From Escarpia spicata (taxonomy: Eukaryota > Annelida > Polychaeta > Sabellida > Siboglinidae): a DNA stretch of 64,000 bases. Position numbers and translations under genes: made by a program. Positions 22,429-34,344 of the stretch are shown piece by piece. The notes under the pieces are model-generated. The model worked only from the letters and a program-made list of their open reading frames with translations, was not told the origin of the DNA and did not search any database. Each line of letters opens with the position of its first letter. Position 1 is the stretch's first letter. Location: contig OZ023213.1 in the NCBI GenBank assembly GCA_963995525.1, positions 37,348,775 to 37,412,774 on the forward strand, read 5' to 3'.

Positions 22429-22904
22429 ATAGAGAGTGTCTTTCATAACTTAAATATATTCTAAGCATCTAGGATATAAACAGTGCACTTGTTAAAGATA
22501 CAGATCACACATTAACATGTGCTTAACAACCAAACAACATGCAACACAATATCTTGTCCAGCTAAAATCTACTCACAACGGAGTAAAACAATTTGTAGAC
22601 CCAATAATCAACAAAGCACGACATACTTTACTGTTCAACGATCTGGCTCCAGTCCAAATCTCCAGTCAATACCACGATGTTATTATTTTGATTCAAGTGT
22701 CTCCGAGGCAATACGATGACGCCACCCTTATATTAAGGTTTTAAGATTGCTTTACTGGCTACTCTTGATACGATCGAATTACGACATTATCGATTATCGC
22801 AACAATACTGCAATATTGATATTACTATAGCAGTACCTTTGCAATAAGTAAGACTATCACCGACATTCGCCAGGAATTGCACCAACGCATGTCGCCGGCA
22901 CATC

Positions 22905-23055
22905 ACAGATTCGTCGTTTCCGTTCTGGAGTGTATCTTCTTCAAATGTCGCCGTCGTTCCCGCAATTTCTGAACACACGGAAGACTGAACAACATAACTC
23001 CACTGAAGGTGATCACAGCTCCAGTAATGATGAATGGCACGTCATAGCATTGGGT
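22905..23055 (-). pseudogene. MCT-like last exon (right copy), frame intact
   Basis: The minus strand reads CYDVPFIITGAVITFSGVML and FSLPCVQKLRERRRHLKKIH, ending SRTETTNL and TGA near 22905. This is MCT helix 12 and its C-terminal tail. It follows exon 6 after only about 40 bases, without the 800-bp intron of the left copy, in a different frame. The splice state is therefore doubtful. Confidence 0.8.
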
Positions 23056-23098
23056 CATACGATGTTGAGACCACAGGGGCGCCATATAGTGTTTATAA

Positions 23099-23224
23099 CG
23101 GCAACTGGAGGGCCGGCAATGGTGCCCACTCCAAGAAAGGGAAGCATCAACCCAAATGAGTCGGTGAGTCGGTCGATACCCAGCAGATCCACCAGCACGA
23201 CAGACAACAACGTCACAATCACGC
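23099..23224 (-). pseudogene. MCT-like exon 6 (right copy), donor lost
   Basis: The acceptor TGTAG ends at 23225. The frame reads GVIVTLLSVVLVDLLGIDRL and TDSFGLMLPFLGVGTIAGPP, without stops. After PVA the left copy has G|GTATG but this copy has GTTATAAAC, so the first donor GT is gone. Confidence 0.8.
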
Positions 23225-23744
23225 CTACAACGCATATTCCAACGAAGCAGTGCTTAGTTTTAATCTTCCTCAGCTCGAATTTGTGTCCATCACTTTTGAA
23301 ATTAATGTTTGCGAAAAAACAAACCTACCTATTATCTACGAAAAAGGTGCTAGCTAGATTGTGTAACTTTTCAATATAATTTTGGTAAAATCATTAAACA
23401 AATTTAACTTATTTTATTCCGTGTGTAGATAATTCTCTAAATTGGAATCTTCACGTGAATGATCGATGCGATTATGCCCTTGTAACTGTGTTAATGTTGT
23501 TGACTTTCTTTGCGTTCTCAACAAAGACGGCAAACAAATTCAATGGGTTCAAGCAATAAACTCGGGCAGTTTACCAGACAGAGAGTCCGTAACGAACGTA
23601 TATAAATACTTGACTCTTGTCACCTCTAGTGGCTGAAACTGACGATGACATTGGCATCATATAAAAAAAAACTGTCATAGCCCATTGGCTCGTCGAACAT
23701 AACTACCTAATACATACCCAGCGGAATCGGTTTAAAGGTAAGGT

Positions 23745-24050
23745 AAAAATGTAAGTTCTTATATAGTGCAGTATCAAATCTTCAGGACTGCTCAAAACGC
23801 TTTAAACTTTACTCCCTGGCAGACCTGTTCAACCGATCACCATCTCGGCTTCTCTGGGACGCAGCCAACAACGCTGCAATTCATGCGCGAATACACAAAT
23901 ATTCACCACTGTGTATAGCCAGATGCTTATTCATACAGCTGAAAAAACTTGCCCAAGATTCGAATCCGCAGCACAGGATTCGAACCAAGTTTCTGCCGGT
24001 CGAAATTTCGGTGCACTAGACACGCACCATTGCGCTCCACAAATTGAAAT
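23745..24050 (-). mobile_element. tRNA-derived SINE (right-arm copy)
   Basis: Reverse-complement partner of 6172-6470, in the same intron 5 position. The tail words (AAAGCGTTTTGAGCAGTCC on the minus strand) and the inner region are clearly shared, and the tRNA-like head is more diverged. It dates the SINE to before the inverted duplication. Confidence 0.7.
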
Positions 24051-24112
24051 TTTCAATGTGCCACTGTCATGTCAACTCAAATTTCCAATGTGTCATTCTC
24101 ATGTCAACTCAC

Positions 24113-24371
24113 CCATGAAGAGACCAAACAGAGTGGCGTAGATAAGAAGTGTCGCGTAGGTGTGACAGAAGATGCTGAGAGACGTCACGAAACCGGTGAA
24201 CATGAGAGCCATGGTGTGCAGGAGCAGTCTATTGACACAGTCGCGGTCTGACACCCAGCCGCCGACGACACGAGACACTTTGTTGGAGATGCCAATCACG
24301 GAGAGGAGAAAGGCACCGTTCGACATAGAGATGCCCATCTGAACAAATGTTTGCCGTTGAATAGTCGCTCG
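24113..24371 (-). pseudogene. MCT-like exon 5 (right copy), frame intact
   Basis: The acceptor CCTAACAG ends at 24372 and donor ATGG|GTGAG starts at 24112. The open frame includes MGISMSNGAFLLSVIGISNK, VSRVVGGWVSDRDCVNRLLL and the FGLFMG end, matching MCT helices 8-9. It shows what the left exon 5 lost. Confidence 0.88.
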
Positions 24372-24956
24372 CTGTTAGGAATGGTCTTATAATTTCGCAA
24401 AGTTGAAAAAGTTAGACATTTAGTATTGGTTCAAATCATCCACTCCCAACAATACCTCAGTCACATCGAGAGAATGTGTACTGCCACTTTTTACGTATAC
24501 AGTTACAAAACGCATACCATCCATGATTACGCCAACTAAAACACCTCACCACCATTTGCAAAGAAACTTCACAAAATGTATAGAATTCTATAGATATTTA
24601 CAGATTTCTATACAATTCTACAGAACAATGTAAAATTATCATATAGCAAACTACAATATACTGTAGAATTCTGCATAATTTTATATAATTACACAGTTCA
24701 ACGTATTCTATAGACAAACACCCGAAGGTTATTATAAAATAAGCTACTGAAAAATAGTCACACAAATCCTGTAAAATCATCTGTAGATGTAATAGAAAAC
24801 AATAGAATACAAAATAGTCGATACAATACCGTAATACAATACAGAAGGAATGGTCGCCCACGACAGGTTCAATTGTACGGGACTTATGTTTTAGTTATTT
24901 TATTTGTTGTATATTTTACGTCAAAGTGTTGTAGACATAAGCAATGATTGATTGTG

Positions 24957-25003
24957 ACCGACCGACCGACCGACCGACCGACCGACCGACCGACCGACCG
25001 ACC
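24957..25003. repeat. GACC microsatellite, junction of the exon 4 deletion
   Basis: About eleven GACC units. It is joined directly to sequence that on the left lies upstream of exon 4, so the deletion of exon 4 ends in this repeat. Confidence 0.95.
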
Positions 25004-25166
25004 AATAAAAAAAACATCCATCGTGTGGCGCCGACTCTCGGTGTAGTGATGTGACGCAGTGCGAGTCGGTGACTGGATTCGACTGGTAATCGTTGACGTC
25101 GCTAGACGGAATACCTGGTGGCGTGCTGACGAACTATTATTTAACTGCGGTTGCATCGTTGACTGG

Positions 25167-25520
<354 letters not shown>

Positions 25521-25929
25521 AAATAGAACAATTCATCAGTGTGTATTCGTTTCAGTTGTGTATCCTTCACAAAATGTATACTTTGGGGTGTATATTAGTT
25601 AAATAGTAAATCTGTCACAACAATATTCTTCTTTAGTTCAGCATATCTCTCTCGTTTAATCTCAAACGCTTGTATTCAACAATATATCATAGTATATTAG
25701 TCAAAGCCGCGTATCGTGTTGAATCTATTACAACAGTGGATCAGTCACAGCAGTGTTGTATTAACTAAGACAGTGTTCCTGGTATCAGTCGTAACAATGT
25801 ATCTGTTCCTTCTTTCAGCTTAGGCTCTATCGCGGTGTACCGATTACAACAATATAGGGCGATCTTGTTCACGCCCGCACACACACACGCGCAAACTTAA
25901 CTTCACCACACGATCCAAAATAAACTTAC

Positions 25930-26374
25930 CCACACATGCGTGATGTTGCAAAGTGGCTCCCCGAATTCTGAGACAGAAGGAGTGAGCCGGATAGAGGTGT
26001 AGGACAGCTGTCCAGCATCCAGTCTGAACAGACTTTCTTCGTCTCTACCATCGCTGCACTGTGTTTCGCTGTAATACCGTTCAATTTATCGCTGCTGTCG
26101 CTCTCGGTGAGTAGCTTCTGTTGCTGCCGTTTCGTCATCTCAAGTGGTCGGAAGAAGGATCTACATATGCAGCAGTTGAGAAGGATGCCAGCTTCGACGA
26201 GGACGGCGCCTCTCCAGCCGTACTCGTCCAGCAGCGCCTTGGCCAGCGGCGCGAAAATGAATGTTCCGATTCCCGACCCACAGACAGAGAGACACGTCGC
26301 AAACTATCTTCGCTTCTCGAAATAGTGCGATACACCAACGATAGCGGGAAGATAGATCATGCCGAGCCCCAGGC
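25930..26374 (-). pseudogene. MCT-like exon 3 (right copy) with TAG and a deletion
   Basis: The acceptor GTGTAG ends at 26375 and donor GTAAGT follows 25930. It reads GLGLGMIYLPAIVGVSHYFE and KRR, then TAG (26306-26304), where the left copy has TCG. After the WRGAVLVEAGILLNCC region, which lacks the left hairpin, the central loop MTKRQQQKLLTESDSSDKLN follows. Near the end about 47 bases are absent compared with the left copy. Confidence 0.85.
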
Positions 26375-26559
26375 CTACACTCACAGGCAGCGTTATATCA
26401 CAATGAACCATCTTTGCAGTCACAAACGCGTTTGATCAATTCTCATATTGACTAATCCTTTTGCACTGATGCACTTCTGAGCTTAGTTTCCGGGGATTTA
26501 GGCGCAAAATAAGTTACCTTGTTGTTATTATTATTAATTTATAACTCAAATTTTTATTA

Positions 26560-26940
26560 CTTTAACGAACTTTAATTATTTTAATTATCCATTTCCTGCT
26601 TTTCTCTCTGTTTTGGGCTCTCCTTACCGCTGTGCCCAAGGTCAGCCTTGCATCCTTCAGGTCTTCTTTCCGCATGGTTTGTTATTGTTTTTTTTGGTTG
26701 TCCCCTTTTGTGTTCCCTTCTGAGGTCCAAGTCAACGCTGTATTCACTGGTAAGTAAACTCGGCTTTAGTTAACTACGAAAGTGTCGGGTACACTCGTCA
26801 ATGCCGTTGCTGACAGCTAGGGCAGGGGATTTCGGTCACCAACCAATAACAGGTCGTTAACCTGTAAGCGAATGCTCTCCCTGTGTTCTGGAAAGGCACT
26901 CCGCTTCAGAATGTTGTTTGCACTTTGTGTGGTGTTTAAT
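26560..26940 (+). pseudogene. exon-like membrane-protein segment, copy B
   Basis: Plus-strand partner of the left 1526-1880 segment and of the 62-kb copy. It ends in the same donor (GTAAGTAAACTCGG, at 26752). The coding part is frameshifted and carries a T-rich expansion near 26690. It lies in MCT intron 2 on the opposite strand. Confidence 0.45.
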
Positions 26941-27011
26941 TTGACTAAACACTTGGCATGTTTGAAATGGGCACTCTTACGCCACGCCCAGACAACATAT
27001 CGGCTGTGAAA

Positions 27012-28195
27012 CATTAGTATTGTTACTATATTAAAGACGTCGGACAGTATGGTAGTTGCTTGCTGAAATTTTTTAAAACGTAACGTCTCGCTCTAATATA
27101 GCCTGGTGTTGCTATCGTTTTTCCGATGTTTGCGCACAAAATTAAGTGTTTGAATTCGTGATCTTTCGAATTTGTGCGTGCAAGTTGAAAGCGCCGATTG
27201 ATGGCGTCACGCGGCGGATGTCTCAAACATGACATATGTGGCGCAGTCCAGTTCTGATGCAAACGACTTCGACAATTCTGCTTGCAGTGACAACGATATA
27301 CCAAAGGTCACTAAAGAAGTTGGATTTGTGTCGGTACAACCGTACCAGCATGAACTAGCAGCTAAACCGCCGGCCACGTATACAACAACGATTCAAATAT
27401 GCGAGGTCGATTGAGCAACATAGTTTTATTACAAGTTTGTGAACTATTGCACGTGTCACAGAGCCACAGCGACACCGCCACTGCCAGTCTCATACGTGCT
27501 AATGCTGGCGTTGGCGCCTGTAGTTGTACACTTGCCCAACGATCGGAAATGCCGTCTTGGGATGCTCCTGGCGACGTGAAATCTCATTTCATGTTCAGCA
27601 CAATTAATAAAGTCGCTTGGACGAAATGTTGGCTACATATACGATGATGCGAAGTCGATTTTCAGTGTGATCGAATAGCTTGGGTAAACCGTGTACAACG
27701 CCTGCAGCCCACATTTTCGTCAGGAAATATTTTGAAAGGTGACGTTTAATTTTGATCTCGCATGACACACGTCTTTACCATGATGCAACTAAATATACAT
27801 GTAATAAACGATCAAGCGACAAAATGTATGTAAAACATTAGCATGATTTGTATAAAGAGTTGATTAACGCTAAAATGTACTTCAGATTATAAGATGACGC
27901 GCTGCCTCAGCCCGCAGCGTGACGTCATGACCTAGTTATCAGACAGTCGCTTAGGCAGAATGCACATGGAAAACTTAAACCTTAATTTCTGCAAGTAATT
28001 CGCGGAACAATTCATTGTTCTTCTGGCAAATAGTTTATATCGCACTGATCTGTGAAATAAATATAACTTCGGATTTTGTGTTAACAAAACATCGACGCTT
28101 TTAATGTTGTGATCATCTGGAGGGCGTATCTTATTATTTTCGGTTAATAGATCACTGTATATGAACATGTATATTTTAGTGTGTGATGCACTCAC
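27012..28195. other. MCT intron 2, outside the palindrome
   Basis: No inverted partner was found here. At 27229-27414 a plus-strand frame has an acidic Ser/Asp stretch (SSDANDFDNSACSDNDIP) then VSVQPYQHEL, and a second frame follows to 27647. The pattern faintly recalls the acidic stretch plus 'QPYxFEP' seen in some invertebrate P2X7-like domain proteins, but the Cys pattern expected next is not clear. A degraded fragment is possible. Nothing else was recognised. Confidence 0.3.
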
Positions 28196-28339
28196 CTGCC
28201 ACAATGCCGAGGGTGAAATATAAATAGTACAGGTTTGGAGCAAACACGCTGATGGCAAAGCCGAACGCCGCCAGAACTGAGCCAGAGATCGAAACCACTC
28301 GGCAGCCATATTTGTTTGTGAGTGCGCTTACCACAAGCC
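28196..28339 (-). CDS. MCT-like exon 2 (right copy only)
   Basis: The acceptor CTTCTGCAG ends at 28340 and donor CAG|GTGAG starts at 28195. It reads GLVVSALTNKYGCRVVSISG, SVLAAFGFAISVFAPNLYYL and YFTLGIVA, MCT helices 2-4. It joins exon 1 in phase 1 (CCG|GG) and exon 3 in phase 1 (GCAG|GC). It is intact and has no copy in the left arm. Confidence 0.92.
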
Positions 28340-29342
28340 CTGCAGAAGGAAGATAACAAATACAGCGCGTTTACTCATCAGATTTACCCATTGTTAGCCA
28401 CCAAAGTAACAAAAAATAAGTATGCATACACTTCTATATCATTTATATACTGATACGATAAGTTGGATGTACTGTAATTGTATCGGCTCCCAGGTGCCGA
28501 GGTTCACTCGCTGTTTTCTATATTCATTCGTACAGTTGGACCATTGACATTTTCTGTAGAGGTAAATGCCATGTGATCTTACTGAAATCAACTGTTATAG
28601 AAACTTTTAATATTGTACATTCCGAGTTTACAGGAACACCTTTAATTAATGTTATACTAACTTTCACGCATCATAATTTACAAATATTAGAACGCTAACA
28701 ACATGCCCTATTTAATTCAGTCAGTTGTGTAATGTTGAAACATTCAAATATGGTACCCACGAACCGGCTCATAGGATACCACAGTGTCTGGCCCAATGTT
28801 AGTCCAATTATTGAAAATTGGACTAACATCTGCCAAAACCTGTTTCATGAATTAACAGAACAATATCAACAGCTTTGCATTTCTTATTGCAGATGTTTTG
28901 TAAGGAAAACAACAACATACTCCAAAATATGTTATATGTTAAAACGCATACAATCGTGATATTTGCGCGCCTTTAGTCGTCTGTAATTAGTAATTAGTTA
29001 AATGGACTTTAAGTTGTAAGTAGCATGACCTGTTTCTAAAAAACTCGAAAAAATAAACGTCTGATAAGTATTAATAAAGTCACAGGGGTGGCTCTCAGCA
29101 CCCTATGATAATCGGAAAATTAGATTTGTTCTAGAATGTCTGTCTTTGAGACCACGTTTTAATTAAGGCACAGGCATGGTATTGTTGATTTTAATTGCAA
29201 GTGATTAGTTTCTATTAATCAATTTTGCCCAACAAATTTCTTTTGGTTTATGAAAACCCCAATAGATGAATTACAATAATGATACACTGCATACAACTAA
29301 TAGTGTAATTGATTACACTGTAATTACATCACGGATAAGTAC
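28340..29342. other. MCT intron 1
   Basis: AT-rich intron of about 1 kb. A near-perfect short inverted repeat lies at about 28800-28825 (AGTCCAATTATTGAAAATTGGACT). No gene was seen. Confidence 0.6.
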
Positions 29343-29670
29343 CGGAGCACCACGTAATCCCGATCATGAGAGAACTGATCCAGCCTACGTCACCTCGGCC
29401 GGCGCTGAAATGGTCGACGAGGGCGTTGAGGAAGATGCCGAAGGAATACGGAACACCATCCGCGATCATGTGTATCAAGAACGAGCCGAGAACAATCATC
29501 CAACCCCAACCGCCGTCTGGCGGTGTAGGCAGAGTATCTTTGTTGTTGACGACAGTGCCATCTGGCGACAATTGGCCGAGTTTTGGGTTTTGTTCGTTGG
29601 AGCTTTTCAGAGAGCCAACTTTGTTCATATCACTTTTGTCGTTGTTCAAGCGTGTTCTTGTGGTTACCAT
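29343..29670 (-). CDS. MCT-like exon 1 with start codon and MCT signature
   Basis: Begins MVTTRTRLNNDKSDMNKVGS at 29670 and ends WCSG at donor CCG|GTACTT (29343/29342). Residues about 51-70 hold PPDGGWGWMIVLGSFLIHMI, the conserved D-x-G-x-G-W motif opening helix 1 of the MCT family. DGVPYSFGIFLNALVDHFSA and the helix 2 start follow. The N-terminal 50 residues are a hydrophilic cytoplasmic segment. The frame is intact; it belongs to the damaged right copy. The first ATG in this frame was chosen because an in-frame region upstream gives no better start. Confidence 0.92.
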
Positions 29671-30850
29671 TTAATATGGTTGGTATCCATGTGTCTGCTG
29701 CTTTTAATACGAATATGCTTTGGACAAATTCGCTGATAACGATTCATCGAGTCGCTGAAATTGAAAAACATGTATATTAAAATATTGTGGCAGTCACCAA
29801 TTGGCAGCAATGCACATCATCACCGACCCTTCTACTCTTTTCAAACACAACTGCACACCAATAACCCAGGCCTGTATACAAACTCCAACACCACCCACAT
29901 CGAGCGCCACACGATCCACGAAGACACCACAGCGTTACACGTCCCTGAACGACACGCAACGCCCAGCTGCCGGATCACCGTGTCAGCCACCGCTGGACGT
30001 TTCGTACAGCAACCACATCGATCTGCCTTTGTATACCGAACGTAAAGAGCGAGCCACGTAAGTTACCCGTTCGATCTTTACCACATTGGTACCAGAAGTG
30101 TAAGATATATGTACGCCACGCGCCATTGTACGCCTACGGGAGGAGTTGCACAAATGTAATTTGGCAACTAAGTCGTTAATTCCAAATGTCAATATGTGAT
30201 TTTTGCGCATTCCCGTTTATCCAGTTCTACATTTCCGGAACTTGTTCGGAAAATTTGCGAAGTTGTTATCCGGGGCAACGCCCATAACAACAACGATTAC
30301 CCGACCAGATTACCGAGTCACACCCGAGTTGTACAAATACAATTAGGCAACACAGTCACTGTAATTTAAAACGTCCATTTGACTGTACTACGTGAATTTA
30401 TGCGCGTTCTTATTTATCCGGTCTACTTTTTCCGAAACTTCGGAAAGACGGCGAATTTGTCATACGGGGCAACGCCCATGACGACAACGAGTATGTCAGT
30501 TTACTAAGTTGTGTCCATGTTGTATAAGTTGTACACATAACTTGTCGTTAAGAAGCTTCTATATTGCAATGTCACTTGTCTGTATTTAAATACTACCACA
30601 TTCTTGTGTGTCTCACCGCCGAGAGTCATGGGCGTGGTTCAATTGGCATGAACGCACGGGAGACTTCGCGGATAAAGCGCATTGTCCACTCGCATTGTAA
30701 GACCAAATACACTCGCTGTCAATACAATATTCACTGAGCCGGGTACCCAGTTGAAATAACAGTGTGTGGTTGATGTCAACTCGCTAATAGCAGTTTATAA
30801 TTCGAGGACACCAATCTGTCATTCGTAACTTTTCCGTCACCGTTCATATC
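29671..30850. other. upstream region of the MCT-like gene
   Basis: Probably 5' UTR, first intron and promoter of the right copy. It holds the two-unit tandem repeat at 30143-30500. No TATA box or further exon can be assigned with confidence. Confidence 0.4.
30143..30500. repeat. tandem dimer of about 190-200 bp
   Basis: Two diverged units share AGTTG(C/T)ACAAAT, TTTATCC(A/G)G and GGGGCAACGCCCAT(A/G)AC(A/G)ACAACGA, with the last word 196 bases apart. The word GGGGCAACGCCC has its own short palindromic character. A third, partial unit may start near 30520. Confidence 0.7.
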
Positions 30851-31700
30851 AAAATTACATCCCGTTTGGACTACTGCAAATCTCTACTGTTCGGTACCTC
30901 AACCAATAACATCGGTCGTTTGCAGCGACTCTAGAATTCCGCCGCTCGTATTATATCACTCGAGAGGCTCGTTGTGAAAGTGCGACCCATATTCTTCGCG
31001 AACTGCACTGGCTACTTATTCAACAGCGCATTACATTCAAGATCGTTGTGCTTACGTACAAGGCGCTGCACGAAGACCTCTCGCCTGTCTACATGCAGAA
31101 ACTTGTGTGTGTCTACATGCCAGCTAGACGTCTTCGGTCTGCTGACTCCAACGCTCTAGTTGTCCCGAGAACTCGCAGCAGAGCCCGTGACAGTACATTT
31201 GCTCGTGCAGCGGCAACAGTGTGGAACGTTACCAGCAAAACACTACTGGAATTACTTAAATCCGTATTGATGACACCTGTTCACTGCAGCGTATACGTAG
31301 CTGAGACATTACCAACACTGTTTTACCATAACTGATTGATGTTTATCGTTTATTTATTATTTATTTATTTACTTTGTATATACATTTTAGCCTGATGTAT
31401 TGATGTTTACATTAATTTTAGTGTATTTATTAAAATAATAATAATACGATCTTAACTATTTTATTTTATGATATTTTTTACCACATTCCTTTTCTATTTC
31501 TACTATATTTATTCTCTTAATTACTAATATTATTAGTTCATTTTATGTATTATATAACAACTATTGTTTTTATTCAAATGCATTATTTTAAACATATATT
31601 TGTATACTTTTTGAATTTCCCTTATTTAATTATACATTTGATACTGTTGTAAAGCGGTGTGAACAACATTGGATTAAAATTTAAACAAATATTATTAATG
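30850..31700 (+). mobile_element. CR1/L2-like LINE 3' end
   Basis: The translation near the start reads KITSRLDYCKSLLFGTSTNN and then GRLQRL and NSAARII, followed by TYKALHEDLSPVYMQ and LVVPRTRSRARDSTFARAAA with TVWN. This is the C-terminal region downstream of reverse transcriptase in CR1/Jockey-group LINEs. It is broken by one stop and a frame change. AT-rich 3' UTR follows, ending near a TTGTAAAGCGGTGTGAAC tail. Everything 5' of this is missing, as usual for 5'-truncated LINE copies. Confidence 0.85.
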
Positions 31701-31879
31701 AGTATGCCACGAAATTGAAACTTATTATGTGTTACAACATAGTTCAATTGTTGATATTAGACTATTAGTATTTATTGCCTGTTTGTAATCTGTCTTTGAA
31801 ATGGAACGTTTAGAAACTCGACAGACATGATACCTGTATAGCCTAAGATGCGTGCACGTTTGCATTAATGTCACGAAAA

Positions 31880-32280
31880 CTTAACTTGTTATAACGCCCT
31901 CAGTTAAACGTGTTGTATGTGTTACACAATACCTGTATAATACCACTGAAAATGCCATCAAAAACAACGAAAGAAAACTCACTGTAATGGGAAGAAAGAG
32001 ATAGTTGATTCTGAAATTGACAAAGAAACTATTATGGCGGATGACAAACAAACACACGACTATGATTTGGGTAGCCCTAGGTGAAGAGACTCGCCAGAAC
32101 AAAATTACAACAACATAACCAAGTTTGTGGCCAGATTTTCACAAACTGAGGATAGGTTGGATAAGAATGACTCTACCATGAAGTCAATACAGGACACGTT
32201 GCTACTATTTGGAGAACGACTAGATTCAATCGATATAGCAATGCGTTCCATACAGACACATATAGTATAGGCTCGAGGGC
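31880..32280 (+). pseudogene. possible LINE ORF1 fragment with coiled coil
   Basis: A frame at 32113-32268 reads NITKFVARFSQTEDRLDKND and STMKSIQDTLLLFGERLDSI, with hydrophobic residues at heptad spacing. Such coiled coils are typical of LINE ORF1 proteins. It lies just upstream of a LINE ORF2 end (32290-32763), so the two may be one element with its middle deleted. The segment before 32113 has stops. Confidence 0.35.
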
Positions 32281-32289
32281 TATGTGCTG

Positions 32290-32763
32290 GGCTCTCTCTT
32301 CTGGAGCTCGACCAATGCATGGTAAGCCCGAAGTATTTTGCACATCTACTGCATCCACGAACTCGCAACCCTCGTCTTCGGCAGCTTCATGACCATCTTC
32401 AGCTTGCAGTTCCACCAGCATCAAAATGCATCGGCAAGCGAGCGTTTGGCATAACTGGTCCGGCCAAATGGAACGAACTGCCACTGACTCTACGAGATTC
32501 TCCGTCTGTGTTTTTATGCCGTCACCTGAAGACATATTTATTTAAACAAACTTATGGTGGACAATAGCAAGATTTATTTACAGAACGTTTTAGTGACTCT
32601 TGTTAATTTATTAATTTATTTTATATTTTTTAAATTAATTAATTTATAACTAATTTATATATTATTTTAATTGTCTTTATAATGTTTCTATATTGTGAGC
32701 GCGTTGTTTAACTATTAGTTAGAGATCGCGCGGTAAAAGAACCTTTATTATTATTATTATTAT
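32290..32763 (+). mobile_element. second CR1/L2-like LINE 3' end with ATT tail
   Basis: The frame to 32564 includes HPRTRNPRLRQL, RAFGITGPAKWNELPLTLRD and HLKTYLFKQTYG. This is the conserved end of CR1/L2-type ORF2. The 3' UTR ends in a (TTA)n run at 32743-32763, a typical simple-repeat tail of these LINEs. Confidence 0.85.
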
Positions 32764-32789
32764 ATTATAAGCCCGATGTTACACCACGT

Positions 32790-33656
32790 GCATGGGGGAA
32801 ATGGATGAAGCTGGCTATTGCGATGAACGCGGGCCCGTGTCAAGGGTGTGGGTGACGCTGACACAAATCTTAGGAACAGTTTTCCAATAAGCGGTGAACG
32901 GGGTGCAATGGTCACCGTGATATGCGCGGTGAGTGCTGTTGGGGCGTACCTTCCGCCATTCTTGATATTCCCGCAGAAGAGAATGGTTGAACAGCTCATG
33001 CAGGGTGCCTCACCACAGTCAGTCGGTCACGCCAGCGCAAGCGGTTGGACAGATGCCGGACTCTTCCTGAAGTGGATGGAACATTTTGTTCTTTACACAA
33101 ATACTTCACCAGAGATTGTGTTGGACGGACATCACAGCCACAAAACCCTGATGCGGCTAACAACGTCAGGGCACATGGCATCGAGTTGATCACGCTACCC
33201 CCTCACTGCATACATAAAATGCAGCCGTTGGATCGGGCCTTCTTCAAGGCATTGAAGAGCGCATATAATGTATCTTCTGACAATTGGATGACGACTCATC
33301 ACGGCCAAAGGATCAGCTTCTACGACATGGCCGGAATCTTCGGGACTGAGTTCATGCGTAAGGCAACCCCAAACAAGGCCACCAATGGCTTCAGGGCCTC
33401 TGGACTATGGCCCTTCGATGACACTATCTTCCAGGACGACGAGTTCGCTGCTGCGGCAGTGACAGAAGAGCAACCACATACAGAAGATGCGCAAGCCGAT
33501 GTTGCCGTCGTTGCGAATGTCGCACATGTTGAGGTGCATCCAGTCGATGCGCCGGTTGTTGTCCCAGCCGAGCCCATTCCAGGGCCATCCGGCCTTCAGA
33601 GTGTTGCTGTGACTCCACGCCAGTCCCTTTCTATCGAAGGTATGCGCACAGTGTGA
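32790..33656 (+). pseudogene. DDE_1 (pogo/Tigger-like) transposase core, frameshifted
   Basis: The first frame (to 33189) has NSFPISGERGAMVTVICAVS and GAYLPPFLIFPQKRM, then GWTDAGLFLKWMEHFV, and the active-site region IVLDGHHSH, which carries a DDE-motif Asp. A frameshift near 33145 moves into the frame NPDAANNVRAHGIELITLPP with HCIHKMQPLDRAFFKALKSA, and then NKATNGFRASGLWPFDDTIF. This order is that of pogo-group transposases, which cut and paste at TA. A Pro/Val/Ala-rich linker ends at 33656. Upstream of 32848 another small frame change is likely. Confidence 0.85.
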
Positions 33657-33907
33657 GTACATGGTATTTATATGGGATGTACGTCAGTCCACGTTGCACA
33701 CTATTTGATATATAAAACCTTTCCATCACACGTTGAAACCAAACACGCGTAAATTAGAATTACCTATTTGCTCTTGCTTGTCCCCCATATAGCGTACCAG
33801 CGTTCCCACCCACTTGCTGACGACATTAAGAAGATCACTGTAACACAGGACTACTGTTGATATACCCCTGAGATAGGATTCCCCAAAATACAGGCTCTAT
33901 ACAAATA

Positions 33908-34336
33908 GTGTTTATTGTTTTGAATTATATGTTATACTTTACTACTGCTCGGGAGATCATCACGAAGATTTTTTCATCTCCGCGGATTGCAGCACCCAGA
34001 GCTCGTACGTGGAAGACTGAATCTGCAGCATGCCTCTCGTCGTCTCCATACAAACAGAGTTTGGTGGAAAAGATCAACGACCAGAAAAGGAAGAAGACAA
34101 CCGCTGTCCGCAGTGCACCGGCAAAGAAACGCAAGACAAAGAAACAAGCTACGCCCGAAAGCAGCGATGACGAAGATGAAGAGTGGCCGTGCCTTGTGTG
34201 TGGCGAGCCTTTTTCAAATAGGAAAACACGAGAAAAATGGGCCCGGTGTCAAATGTGCAAAAAATGGGCCCACGAGCAGTGCACGCCAGGCTACATGGGG
34301 TTCATTTGTCCCAACTGTGAATCTGATGAGGACTAA
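33908..34336 (+). CDS. C-terminal PHD-like zinc-finger part of the pogo-like transposase
   Basis: The 142-aa frame has a lysine/arginine-rich nuclear-signal-like stretch (KRKKTTAVRSAPAKKRKTKK), an acidic stretch (ESSDDEDEE), and then CLVCGEPF...CQMCKKWAHEQCTP...FICPNC. This C4-H-C3-like arrangement with WAHE is like a PHD finger. Such fingers are known at the C-terminus of many invertebrate pogo/jerky-type transposases. It is separated from the core by about 250 bases that may hold an intron or indels. It could alternatively be a small host protein, but the position argues against that. Confidence 0.75.
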   Translation: MFIVLNYMLYFTTAREIITKIFSSPRIAAPRARTWKTESAACLSSSPYKQSLVEKINDQKRKKTTAVRSAPAKKRKTKKQATPESSDDEDEEWPCLVCGEPFSNRKTREKWARCQMCKKWAHEQCTPGYMGFICPNCESDED

Positions 34337-34344
34337 GAAAGTTA

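Larger units (their letters stand above)
32770..34340 (+). mobile_element. pogo/Tigger-like DNA transposon remnant
   Basis: Two transposase pieces (32790-33656, frameshifted, and 33908-34336) belong together. No terminal inverted repeats were found by eye, and the N-terminal helix-turn-helix region is absent. This is probably an internal fragment of an element with a DDE_1 (CENP-B/jerky-like) transposase. Confidence 0.75.

Noticed and set aside
26121..26435. Plus-strand frames over the right MCT exon 3
   Set aside because: They are antisense shadows of the minus-strand exon; splice sites and protein similarity support the minus strand only.
27229..27647. P2X7-like C-terminal domain protein
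   Set aside because: Only an acidic stretch and QPY are suggestive; the cysteine pattern needed for the domain could not be seen.
29266..29736. Plus-strand 156-aa frame
   Set aside because: Antisense shadow of MCT exon 1, which has the family signature and a proper donor on the minus strand.
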